This document shows, piece after piece, positions 56,902 to 64,000 of a stretch of 64,000 nucleotides of DNA. The notes under the pieces were generated by a model that searched no databases, had not been told where the DNA came from, and was given only the letters and a program-made list of their open reading frames with translations. Source of the DNA: Ilyomonas sp964249755 (GTDB taxonomy: Bacteria > Bacteroidota > Bacteroidia > Chitinophagales > Chitinophagaceae); contig CAXUDB010000002.1 of NCBI GenBank assembly GCA_964249755.1, forward strand, positions 868,001-932,000, given 5' to 3'. Every line of letters starts with the position of its first letter. The first letter of the stretch is position 1. A program made the position numbers and the translations under genes.

Positions 56902-58008
56902 ATGAAACCACTTCTCCGGTTATTGCCATTCCTTTCGCTTGCTGTTTTACTGTTGGCTTCCTGTCAGAAATCTGCCAATCTTCCATCCACCCGCACTGAT
57001 GATGCGGCTTTGAATGCCAACCGCCAATCTATTGACAACACACTTTCCAGTATTGATTTGTCGTCCCAGGTGCCGGGCGATGCGTGGTGGACAGATGAAC
57101 AAAACGATGCCACTTCTTCTGCCACTGCCCGCACGATACCTGTAGATGCGAGCCAATACATTAAGTTCAGCTTTTTAAAAGCGGCATTGATGTACACAGG
57201 TCTGGATGTAGTGTTAGCTGATCCTAACACAACGTACACGCTCTTTGCGCCAAGCGATGCAGCTTTCCAAAACTCAGGCTTTGCTACGATAGATGATTTG
57301 CTGGCTGTGGGCAAGGATGCTCTCACGCAAATCCTGCTCTATCATGTCGTGAGCGGCAAAGTCTTCGCAGCCGATATTCCGCTGGCGGTTAACACACCTG
57401 TAAACAGCTTGCAAGGTGATACACTCTATCTTACCCGCAAAGAAAATCCTTCCTTTAATCATCTGGCTTCGGTAAATGGTTTAGGTGTTTACATTGCTGA
57501 TGTAACGCTCAGTACCAATGGTGTCGCTCATGTCATCAACAAAGTATTAATGTACCCGGCAGGCAACATTGTAGAGACTGCCATCGCCAACCCTGATTTG
57601 TCTTACCTCGTGGCAGCTGTATTGCGCGCGAGCACCGGAAGCACCGATGTGGCCGGTGTATTGAGCGGAGCCGGTCCTCTTACCGTATTTGCGCCTACCA
57701 ACCAGGCTTTCATCAATGCCGGTTTTGCCACGATAGATGACATCAACAATGCAGACCCCAACACGCTTGCCAGCATTCTCACGTATCATGTGGTAGCAGC
57801 GCGCGTGTTCTCCAGCGATGTTAAATCAGGCGATATGCCCACCATGCTGACTGGTGAAATGACAATGCTGACGCGCGAAGGAGAAAAGTTTGAACGGGAA
57901 TTGAAAATAAAAGGTAACAGCAACACGACAGCTTCAGCCGTACAGAAACGGAATATAGTAGCCAGCAACGGTGTTGTGCATGTGATAGACCAGGTGCTGT
58001 TGCCGTAA
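56902..58008 (+). CDS. Fasciclin (FAS1) domain lipoprotein
   Basis: A 368-residue lipoprotein (signal LPFLSLAVLLLASC). It carries two FAS1 domains, at about 75-200 and 215-366. Each shows the H1 (TYTLFAPSDAAFQNSGFATI and LTVFAPTNQAFINAGFATID) and H2 (GVAHVINKVLMYP and GVVHVIDQVLLP) boxes. FAS1 domains mediate adhesion at the cell surface. The LytS/LytTR pair follows 62 bp later on the same strand and may sense or control envelope state. Confidence 0.92.
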   Translation: MKPLLRLLPFLSLAVLLLASCQKSANLPSTRTDDAALNANRQSIDNTLSSIDLSSQVPGDAWWTDEQNDATSSATARTIPVDASQYIKFSFLKAALMYTGLDVVLADPNTTYTLFAPSDAAFQNSGFATIDDLLAVGKDALTQILLYHVVSGKVFAADIPLAVNTPVNSLQGDTLYLTRKENPSFNHLASVNGLGVYIADVTLSTNGVAHVINKVLMYPAGNIVETAIANPDLSYLVAAVLRASTGSTDVAGVLSGAGPLTVFAPTNQAFINAGFATIDDINNADPNTLASILTYHVVAARVFSSDVKSGDMPTMLTGEMTMLTREGEKFERELKIKGNSNTTASAVQKRNIVASNGVVHVIDQVLLP

Positions 58009-58070
58009 GACAGGATGTGTGAGCAAAAGCCGGCGCATAAGAATGTGCCGGCTTTATTTTAGTTTAGCTT

Positions 58071-59120
58071 ATGTTTTTCCAAAACAAATATCGCTATGGC
58101 ATTGTGTGGGGGCTGGCAACTTACACTTATATCAATACCGCCATCTGCCGCATTTACGATTACTTCCACCTTGGCGTAACGTGGTACGAGGCTTATCTTA
58201 TTATCCTGCTGATTACCTTATTTACCTGGGAAGCCGGACGCATTTTGTACCCCATTATAGACTGTTGGATGCCGGTTTCGAAAAACATCATCCGCCATGC
58301 ATTGCTGTTTTGCGCCACAGGCTTCTTGGCAAGCGCGCTGTTTACAGTGGCAGTAGATTTTGTTTTCGGAATTTACCTCCTGCATCGCCCGGTGGCTGAA
58401 ATGGCAAACCCGTTAAAGATGACGCTTACTTATATCGGGCTGGTGAACCTGCTGTTTCATCTGCTGAACACCATTGTGCTCTATCAGCAGGAATATCGCA
58501 AGAAGATGATTGAAAGTGAAATGCTGAAGCGGATGCATGCGCAGGCAGAGCTGCAAGCCATTCGCCAGCAGATCAATCCGCATTTTCTGTTCAACAACCT
58601 GAATGTGCTGTCGGGTTTGGTGATGCAGAAGCGTGAAGAAGCCAACCAGTTCATTGAAGCCTTTTCTCAGGTATACATGCATATTCTTTCTACGCAAAAC
58701 CGCGAACTGATACCCTTGCGGGATGAGCTGAATTTTCTGCAGCCTTACACTTATCTTTTGCAGCAGCGTTTTCCTGAAGCTCTGCGGATAGACATACAGG
58801 TTACGGATGAATATTATGATAGACATATCATTCCCGTATCCCTGCAGATGCTGGTAGAAAATGCCATCAAGCACAATGCTTTCTCTGCCCGCCGGCCACT
58901 GCGCCTGCGGATTTATGTAAAGAATGAACTGCTGATAGTTGAAAATACATTGCAGCCCAAAATTGTTGTCCATGCCTCTACGCAAATGGGACTGAAAAAC
59001 ATTGAAAAGCGCTACCTGCTGGCAACCGGCAAACAAATTGCAATACACAAGGGCGACGACCTGTTTTCCATCTCCCTGCCTCTCATTGAAATCAATGTAT
59101 ATGAAAGTACTGTTAATTGA
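58071..59120 (+). CDS. LytS-type sensor histidine kinase
   Basis: A 349-residue kinase. Four hydrophobic segments make up the membrane sensor (about 5-150). The coiled coil MIESEMLKRMHAQAELQAIR leads into QINPHFLFNNLNVLSGLVMQ, the His_kinase domain (phospho-acceptor His in NPHFLFN) that defines the LytS/YehU group. VPVSLQMLVENAIKHNA-like sequence (IIPVSLQMLVENAIKHNAFS) is the N box of HATPase. Its 3-prime end overlaps the regulator gene by 20 bp. It probably partners the LytTR regulator. Confidence 0.94.
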   Translation: MFFQNKYRYGIVWGLATYTYINTAICRIYDYFHLGVTWYEAYLIILLITLFTWEAGRILYPIIDCWMPVSKNIIRHALLFCATGFLASALFTVAVDFVFGIYLLHRPVAEMANPLKMTLTYIGLVNLLFHLLNTIVLYQQEYRKKMIESEMLKRMHAQAELQAIRQQINPHFLFNNLNVLSGLVMQKREEANQFIEAFSQVYMHILSTQNRELIPLRDELNFLQPYTYLLQQRFPEALRIDIQVTDEYYDRHIIPVSLQMLVENAIKHNAFSARRPLRLRIYVKNELLIVENTLQPKIVVHASTQMGLKNIEKRYLLATGKQIAIHKGDDLFSISLPLIEINVYESTVN

Positions 59121-59862
59121 AGATGAGCCGGTGGCTTCGCAACGGTTGCAGATACTGCTGAAAGCCTGTGATGCTTCCATTGAAATAGAGCAAACGATAG
59201 ACACCATTGAAGACGCCGTGGCGTGGCTGTCTACGCACCCGCACCCCGATGTAATGCTGCTCGACATTCAGCTTTCCGATGGCTACAGCTTCGATATTTT
59301 CCGGCAGGTCTCTTATCAGAAGCCGGTCATCTTCACCACAGCTTACCCCGATTATGCGCTGGATGCGTTTCAATATTTTGCTATTGACTATCTCGTAAAG
59401 CCGGTGACGTTTGCCGCTTTGCAATCGGCGCTGAATAAACTGCGGCATGTGCTTGCCAGTACCCATGTGGGCGTTGATGCGGAAGAAATAAAAAGCCACG
59501 ATGTGTTTGCTCATGAAAGTTATAAAGAGCGCTTCTTGGTGAAGGTGGGACAGAAATTTGTGTTTGTGAAGGCAAGCGATATAGACTACTTTAAAACGGA
59601 AGACAAACTGGTGTTCATTGTAGACCGGAAAGGCAATAAATTTTTAATTGACTATACGTTGGAAAAACTGGAAGCCATACTCGATCCCAAACAATTCTTT
59701 CGCCTTAACCGCAAGGTGATTGTTTCCATCAACAGCATTGCGCAGGTGCGCCCGTTCTCCAACAAACGCCTGCAGCTTCATTTGCAAAACAATTTTACCT
59801 CGCCTGAATTAGTCATCAGCCGCGAGCGGGTGGCAGACTTTAGAACCTGGGCGGAACAATGA
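59101..59862 (+). CDS. LytTR family response regulator
   Basis: A 253-residue regulator. ATG 59101 (MKVLLIEDEPVASQRLQILL) is chosen because the receiver domain begins there; the frame from 59002 only re-reads the kinase gene. Receiver: LLIEDEP, PDVMLLDIQLSDGYS (phospho-Asp) and IDYLVKPVTF (Lys). The C-terminal LytTR domain (about 140-250) has FLVKVGQKFVFVKASDIDYF and FFRLNRKVIVSINSI. It overlaps the kinase gene by 20 bp and is therefore coupled to it. Confidence 0.95.
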   Translation: MKVLLIEDEPVASQRLQILLKACDASIEIEQTIDTIEDAVAWLSTHPHPDVMLLDIQLSDGYSFDIFRQVSYQKPVIFTTAYPDYALDAFQYFAIDYLVKPVTFAALQSALNKLRHVLASTHVGVDAEEIKSHDVFAHESYKERFLVKVGQKFVFVKASDIDYFKTEDKLVFIVDRKGNKFLIDYTLEKLEAILDPKQFFRLNRKVIVSINSIAQVRPFSNKRLQLHLQNNFTSPELVISRERVADFRTWAEQ

Positions 59863-59898
59863 GGGGAAGTGAAGGTAGAGTGAGAAAAAGTGGATGTA

Positions 59899-59935
59899 AC
59901 AAAGGAGCAGGTGTTTTGGGCACCTACTCCTTTGT
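59899..59935 (+). terminator. Rho-independent terminator
   Basis: ACAAAGGAGCAGGTG with CACCTACTCCTTTGT (one mismatch), loop TTTTGGG, then TTTGT. It ends the LytS/LytTR transcript. Confidence 0.88.
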
Positions 59936-60701
59936 TTTGTATATCCTTGTCGAATTAAATAGAGAGGGAATGGCATTTTGAGCCGGTTGAAAAAGAAATT
60001 ATGGAAGGATGGGAAAAAGAATGAAACAAGAAGATGGTGTGATTGAAACGTGACCCGGAGCAAATGCACTACAGTGCGTAATTGACATAATTAATTGTAA
60101 TTATTACCTGCGTAAAAGCCATGTTCGCAAACGAAACGGAAATTTTATTCTGATTCAGTTACTCCCGCGGGATAACAGTTTGAAAGCGGGTGAGGCATAC
60201 AGTTAAGAGTTGGGCGAAGTCGGTATGACAGACCGATAGAAAATAGATAACTGCAAAAACCTTTTTGTGACAAAGATTTGTGAGTCAATCCAGAATCAAT
60301 AATCTTTTGAGATCGCATCAAGATAAGTATACAAATTGAGAAGACTTTCTTACTGGTAACAAAAATTTATCGGGTGGGAGAATCTTTTTTTGGTTCCTGC
60401 ATCGTCTCTCAACAAGCTCAATGCTGCGTATGAGAAAGCTTACTACATAAACGTATCTTTCCTTGCAGGAGAGGATACTTAGAAAAAGGAATCAAATTGG
60501 TAGAGAGAACAATTTCTAAGTTCTAAGGAACATAGAAATGCAATAACTACAGCCAACAACTGGTTTAGTGGAAAATGGCAGACGAATACTATGCGGAAGA
60601 AGTAAATTCCTTTATCTTTAGTTTTCTATTTTGGCTTGATGTTTTTTAAATGCCGGTTTTTATCAAGACCCACTGTTGTACACCACTTATATGAAGAACT
60701 T
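59936..60701. other. Non-coding region before the outer-membrane barrel gene
   Basis: About 765 bp without a supported gene. Composition is AT-rich in places. No repeat, RNA gene or promoter consensus stands out. It may hold the promoter of the barrel gene. Confidence 0.4.
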
Positions 60702-61337
60702 ATGAAAAAGATATTGTTTTCACTGCTTGCAATTTTGCTGTTTGGACAATTGGCAATCAGTCAAAGTACTTTCGGCTTGGAAGCAGGCGGTAATGTATCC
60801 TACCGCCGAGTAAAATTTACCTCTTTGTCATCAACCACAGAACACATTAACACAACATCAATAGCCGGAGGGCAGGTTGGTTTTTTCTACAAGCTGAACG
60901 TAGATAAAAAATTGACGCTTGCCAGCGGGCTAAACTTCTCTCTGATTGGTTCAAAAGAACCTTACCTCACATACAATCATTTCGATTCTAACTATGTTTC
61001 CCATAACTATAACAACAGGATAGGCTATGTAGAATTACCGGTAAGCGTGCAGTATAACCTGCATCACTTTTATATCGGCGCCGGACCCAGTGTGGCTTTC
61101 AAAATTCTCACAAAAGGAGTAGATGCTTCTTACAGTTCCATTTTTCAAACCATGGATGTGGCTGCTAACCTTCTGCTGGGCTATAAAATTGTAAAGAAAT
61201 GGGATGTAAATGTTCGTTACAATTGCGGATTGCTTGACATAACGAAAGCCAATTATGAATATAACTATGGAGGCATTGACAAGCAGAACATCAAAAATCG
61301 TTTTGTGAGTCTGTCTCTGTTATATCACTTAAAATAG
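60702..61337 (+). CDS. Outer-membrane beta-barrel protein (porin family)
   Basis: A 211-residue protein. The start is ATG 60702 (MKKILFSLLAILLFGQLAIS), a clear signal peptide; the longer frame from 60636 is rejected. The barrel (FGLEAGGNVSYRRVKF, QVGFFYKLNVDKKLTLASGL, IGYVELPVSVQYNLHHFYIG, VSLSLLYHLK ending) has eight-strand-type alternation as in the OMP_b-brl_2 group. It has no known ligand. A second such protein lies at 62566. Confidence 0.85.
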   Translation: MKKILFSLLAILLFGQLAISQSTFGLEAGGNVSYRRVKFTSLSSTTEHINTTSIAGGQVGFFYKLNVDKKLTLASGLNFSLIGSKEPYLTYNHFDSNYVSHNYNNRIGYVELPVSVQYNLHHFYIGAGPSVAFKILTKGVDASYSSIFQTMDVAANLLLGYKIVKKWDVNVRYNCGLLDITKANYEYNYGGIDKQNIKNRFVSLSLLYHLK

Positions 61338-61391
61338 ACAAGCTATGTACAGTAGTTGCTTGCTGCCACAGCTGCTGATGAATGTACTTGA

Positions 61392-61433
61392 GCTGTAATG
61401 TTCTTTTATCTTTTATGTATACATTGAGTTAAT
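61392..61433 (+). repeat. Direct repeat, left copy, flanking the HTH/DUF2975 module
   Basis: The GCTGTAATGTTCTTTTATCT block and following bases to TTGAGTTAAT align with 62458-62499, about 80% identical over 42 bp. Similarity continues weakly for another 30 bp (GCTACGGACTGCAAGCC versus GCTGCAGGCAGCAAGC). Confidence 0.7.
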
Positions 61434-61511
61434 AGAACAGGGAAGGTTGCTACGGACTGCAAGCCATACGCCATTAAGCGAAATAGGTAGTCTTCAGTAA
61501 ATTGGATTTCG

Positions 61512-61748
61512 TTAACCTGACTTCATCAGTTTATTGTAATCCTTTGTTGACATGTACTCCAGAATGTCGCCGGGTTGACATTCCAAAACTTTACAAATAG
61601 CCTCTAGTGTAGAAAAACGCACAGCCTTTGCCTTACCGCTTTTAAGTACACTTAAATTTGCTATTGTAATGCCTAACTTTTCACTAAGTGTTGTAAGTGA
61701 CATTTTTCTTTTTGCCAGCATTACGTCTAAATTGACAACAATTGGCAT
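61512..61748 (-). CDS. XRE-family HTH regulator (YozG type)
   Basis: A 78-residue protein: MPIVVNLDVMLAKRKMSLTT, LSEKLGITIANLSVLKSGKA, ICKVLECQPGDILEY. This is the short XRE/Cro regulator that accompanies DUF2975 membrane proteins. It starts 3 bp after the stop of the DUF2975 gene on the same strand. It probably represses its own operon, with the membrane partner as antagonist, by analogy with SdpR/SdpI-like pairs. Confidence 0.9.
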   Translation of the reverse strand: MPIVVNLDVMLAKRKMSLTTLSEKLGITIANLSVLKSGKAKAVRFSTLEAICKVLECQPGDILEYMSTKDYNKLMKSG

Positions 61749-61751
61749 GGC

Positions 61752-62339
61752 TTAAACAGTTAAGTCAACATCATTTTGTAATCCCACACCTCTTTTAAAA
61801 ATCCTGATCAATCGAATCAGGATAAGAAGTATCCAAAATTCCGGTGAAGCTAAAGGAAAAGGTTTATTGTAATTGAACTGACCTTGGGTTAACAATAGGA
61901 CTTGGTTGTTAAACCAATCATATCTGAGAAAGTTGATAACATAGAAAATCAGGATTAAAGCAACACTTGTGTATAAGCCGTATAGAGCTTTCTTCGTAAA
62001 AGGATTTTTATATGAAAAGTCTCTGAAGAAAACAACTATAATAACAGCACTTAAAAAGAAAAGTGAAGCATATAATGGATCAATATGAGGACGGGGCGCC
62101 AAATACTTCATTGCAAATGATACTTTTGATATATTTATCTTTTGAGCTCCCAGAATTGCCACATTAGAATAAGTTTGTAACGTATCTGTCCCACCACTTA
62201 CTTTATATACTTCGTCTTGTATGTAAGGGTCACTCTCTGTTAACTCTGAAACGAGAACACAGAAAGTTAAAAGAAGTAGCATTGCACAGTATAAGAACAT
62301 GGATAGATGTTCGTACCAAGGTTTAGCAGCCATTTTCAT
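61752..62339 (-). CDS. DUF2975 membrane protein
   Basis: A 195-residue protein with four helices: FLYCAMLLLLTFCVLVSEL, LYASLFFLSAVIIVVFF, LYGLYTSVALILIFYVINFL and FWILLILIRLIRIF. The layout fits DUF2975. It pairs with the HTH gene at 61512. The predicted role is as a membrane partner of the regulator, perhaps sensing a small molecule. Confidence 0.88.
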   Translation of the reverse strand: MKMAAKPWYEHLSMFLYCAMLLLLTFCVLVSELTESDPYIQDEVYKVSGGTDTLQTYSNVAILGAQKINISKVSFAMKYLAPRPHIDPLYASLFFLSAVIIVVFFRDFSYKNPFTKKALYGLYTSVALILIFYVINFLRYDWFNNQVLLLTQGQFNYNKPFPLASPEFWILLILIRLIRIFKRGVGLQNDVDLTV

Positions 62340-62457
62340 AACCTTAATAATTTATGCAAACATAATAATTTTACTGATAAACGATAAAAATTAATCAATA
62401 TAAATATAAAATTATCATTTTTTGCTTGCATACATAGTGCCTGAAGAATACCGGTCA

Positions 62458-62499
62458 GTTGTAATATTCTTTTATCTGTTGCATAAACATTGAGTTAAT
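62458..62499 (+). repeat. Direct repeat, right copy, flanking the HTH/DUF2975 module
   Basis: GTTGTAATATTCTTTTATCT and following bases to CATTGAGTTAAT are homologous to 61392-61433 in the same orientation, 1066 bp away. It lies 67 bp upstream of the barrel gene at 62566. Confidence 0.7.
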
Positions 62500-62565
62500 T
62501 TAACTGAGAAGTTTGCTGCAGGCAGCAAGCAAATGCATGTTAGCAGCCATTCAAAACTTTTACTG

Positions 62566-63045
62566 ATGATAAGATTTATACTTGCCTCTTTTGCTTTATT
62601 AACAATGACACTTTCTTTCGGACAAACCGGCTATAAAAAGAATGATATTTATTTAGAAGCCGGCGGCAGTGGACTTTTCGGCTCAATAAACTACGAGAGA
62701 CAGTTGACAAAACAACCGGGCTTTGGAGTCCGGGTCGGAGTGGGTTTCTATTCAGAGAAGGCTTTCTATCTAACTCTTCCCGTAGGCATCAACTATCTTT
62801 TTAAACTCAAAAGTGACAGGTCGTTCATTGATGCCGGATTAGGTGTAACCTGGACACGTATCAATGCTAAGATCTTTACTGATAGCAAAGGTTCTAACGG
62901 TGACCATTTTGTTAATTTCATTCCGAGTATTGGTTACAGAAGACATACCACAAGAGATGTTATGTGGCGAATTAGCCTGGTGCCTGTCATTAACAAATAT
63001 GGACTTGTTCCCTGGCTGGGTGCTTCCATCGGGAAACGGTTTTAG
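62566..63045 (+). CDS. Small outer-membrane protein
   Basis: A 159-residue protein. ATG 62566 gives the signal MIRFILASFALLTMTLSFGQ; the longer frame from 62533 is not needed. The body is an amphipathic barrel (IYLEAGGSGLFGSINYERQL, FYLTLPVGINYLFKLKSDRS, VLVP-like end VPWLGASIGKRF). Terminal Phe is typical of outer-membrane insertion. It is distantly similar in plan to the barrel at 60702. The function is unknown. Confidence 0.8.
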   Translation: MIRFILASFALLTMTLSFGQTGYKKNDIYLEAGGSGLFGSINYERQLTKQPGFGVRVGVGFYSEKAFYLTLPVGINYLFKLKSDRSFIDAGLGVTWTRINAKIFTDSKGSNGDHFVNFIPSIGYRRHTTRDVMWRISLVPVINKYGLVPWLGASIGKRF

Positions 63046-63180
63046 AGACAGGACAATTAATGCTAAGATTTGTTCGCCAAAATAGTGGCTAATAGTGTTG
63101 ATTCGTTGGTAAAGCATACCAGCGAAGGGATAAAATGCAACGTTTTTGATAACAAAGCTATCATGCAGGAAACATTACTT

Positions 63181-63564
63181 ATGAGTAAGCTTGACAGGTT
63201 CCAGTCTCATCAGGACATACCTACATTTACCAGCGGAAAGTCTTTCCTGTTTTCAATTCTAATAATTGTTGCGTTCGGTTTTTATTCCTGTTCAAAAGAA
63301 AATACAACCATTTCAGAACAGGTGAACACCTTAATTCAATCTTTGCAGGCCGAGAATCCTAATTGTTCCTGTGATCCTTACCTTAGTCAATGCGTATGGA
63401 GAAATGAAACCGTTTATGTGTTAGGTTACAGGGGACCACAATGTTCCTGGCGACCTACGTTTTATGATTCGAATGGACAAGAATTTACTTTGCCTGTCGG
63501 ATACACGTATGAACAATTTGATCAGGAAAGTACTTTTATAAAAGATGTGTGGACTTGTAAGTAG
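63181..63564 (+). CDS. Cys-rich lipoprotein
   Basis: A 127-residue protein. The start ATG 63181 (MSKLDRFQSHQDIPTFTSGK) is preferred; ATG 63163 and the open frame to 63070 are alternatives. FSILIIVAFGFYSC is a lipoprotein signal with Cys, although the positively charged n-region is unusually long. The mature part has NPNCSCDPYLSQCVWRNE, PQCSWRP and a terminal CK, enough Cys for two disulfides. The family is unknown; the CSCDPY pattern recalls short Bacteroidota lipoproteins with the same Cys spacing. Confidence 0.6.
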   Translation: MSKLDRFQSHQDIPTFTSGKSFLFSILIIVAFGFYSCSKENTTISEQVNTLIQSLQAENPNCSCDPYLSQCVWRNETVYVLGYRGPQCSWRPTFYDSNGQEFTLPVGYTYEQFDQESTFIKDVWTCK

Positions 63565-63749
63565 AAGATGGGTTAAGTTTAATTATAAAATGCCGCTACC
63601 ATAAGGCTTTCTGCTATGATTGCTGACACAACATACTTCATCAATAATTCTATCCTCTTCCGTACGATATTCAACTATTGAAGTGCTATTGCCAGCGCAG
63701 CATAAAACCAGAGCCGTTAGGCATTTTTTCACCGTTGTTCTTTGCCAAC
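63565..63749. other. Intergenic region before the DUF2200 frame
   Basis: 185 bp without a supported gene or recognisable signal. The DUF2200 frame remains open upstream through this region, but without homology. Confidence 0.4.
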
Positions 63750-64000
63750 ACGAGTAAAACAATCACAACAACCAATATAAACAAAGACAGAATCTACAAA
63801 CTTGTTTTTGCCAGTGTCTATCCGTTATACATCAAAAAAGCAGAGGCAAAGGGACGCACAAAAGAAGAGGTGGATGCTATTATTTTTTGGCTGACGGGAT
63901 ATGATAAACAAACCCTGCAGCAACAAATAGAAGCCAAGAGTGATTTTGAAACCTTCTTTGCGCAAGCCCCGCAGATAAACCCGAATGTTTCAAAAATTAA
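63750..64000 (+). CDS. DUF2200 family protein, partial (runs off the window)
   Basis: The frame TSKTITTTNINKDRIYKLVF then ASVYPLYIKKAEAKGRTKEE, IIFWLTGYDKQTL, and FFAQAPQINPN matches DUF2200 throughout. The C-terminus is beyond base 64000. The expected start codon is odd: the position that aligns with the usual Met reads ACG at 63750. An in-frame TTG at 63735 is the nearest standard alternative start. The family is small, soluble and of unknown function. Confidence 0.75.

Overview
The window looks like a chromosome segment from a Bacteroidota bacterium, most likely the Chitinophagaceae or a close relative. Supporting signs are the ftsX-DUF3098 pair, a TonB-dependent receptor next to a DUF5689/lamin-tail lipoprotein, many lipoproteins with a short signal peptide and a lipobox Cys, the ligase-associated phosphoesterase PdeM, a six-domain ribosomal protein S1 with an acidic N-terminus, and TAnnTTTG-type promoter boxes. 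No rRNA, tRNA, phage block, CRISPR array or transposase gene was seen. Most of the window is ordinary core genome. Clear rho-independent terminators separate convergent units.

Layout. 1-4.6 kb: end of an arginine-deiminase-family gene, msrA, a lipoprotein methyltransferase, a truncated DUF2961 gene, a candidate ncRNA, DUF3098 and ftsX. 4.9-8.2 kb: leuS, invaded in frame by short repeats and by a 490-bp element that encodes a complete-looking DUF559 nuclease between 38-bp inverted repeats. 8.6-11.1 kb: an AT-rich, tightly packed six-gene island with three related small HTH proteins, a winged-helix protein, an HTH plus HEPN-like protein and a large HTH protein with a possible nuclease domain. 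11.1-12.9 kb: an array of eleven 21-bp repeats in front of a carboxypeptidase-regulatory-like protein, then a MITE-like palindrome. 12.9-18.8 kb: a secreted EEP phosphohydrolase, a TonB receptor and a DUF5689 lipoprotein. 19-41 kb: housekeeping genes (lipB, malQ, rpsA, pdeM, ssb, a two-component system, aspartate kinase, an aminotransferase/sulfotransferase pair, a LutA-like protein, ribH, pdhA).

38.5-42.8 kb holds three damaged genes: a small membrane protein with an in-frame TGA, a type I methionine aminopeptidase with an in-frame TAG, and an uncharacterised, possibly ABC-ATPase-like gene with a homopolymer frameshift. At 43.3 kb a second 21-bp-period array precedes a short ORF. 43.7-48.4 kb has PBP1A, lpxB (with an in-frame 7-bp microsatellite) and a PAP2 phosphatase. 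48.6-56.5 kb is one minus-strand biosynthetic operon: two KAS III enzymes, an SDR, an acyl-AMP ligase, a crotonyl-CoA carboxylase/reductase-like enzyme and an MBOAT acyltransferase. 56.9-59.9 kb pairs a fasciclin lipoprotein with a LytS/LytTR two-component system. 60.7-64 kb has two small outer-membrane barrels flanking an XRE-HTH/DUF2975 module bracketed by ~42-bp direct repeats, a Cys-rich lipoprotein and the start of a DUF2200 gene.

The main observation is that short palindromic or tandem repeats have repeatedly entered essential genes (leuS, lpxB) without breaking the reading frame, and one such repeat pair carries its own nuclease domain. All calls are from reading the sequence and from memory of protein families; no database search was run.
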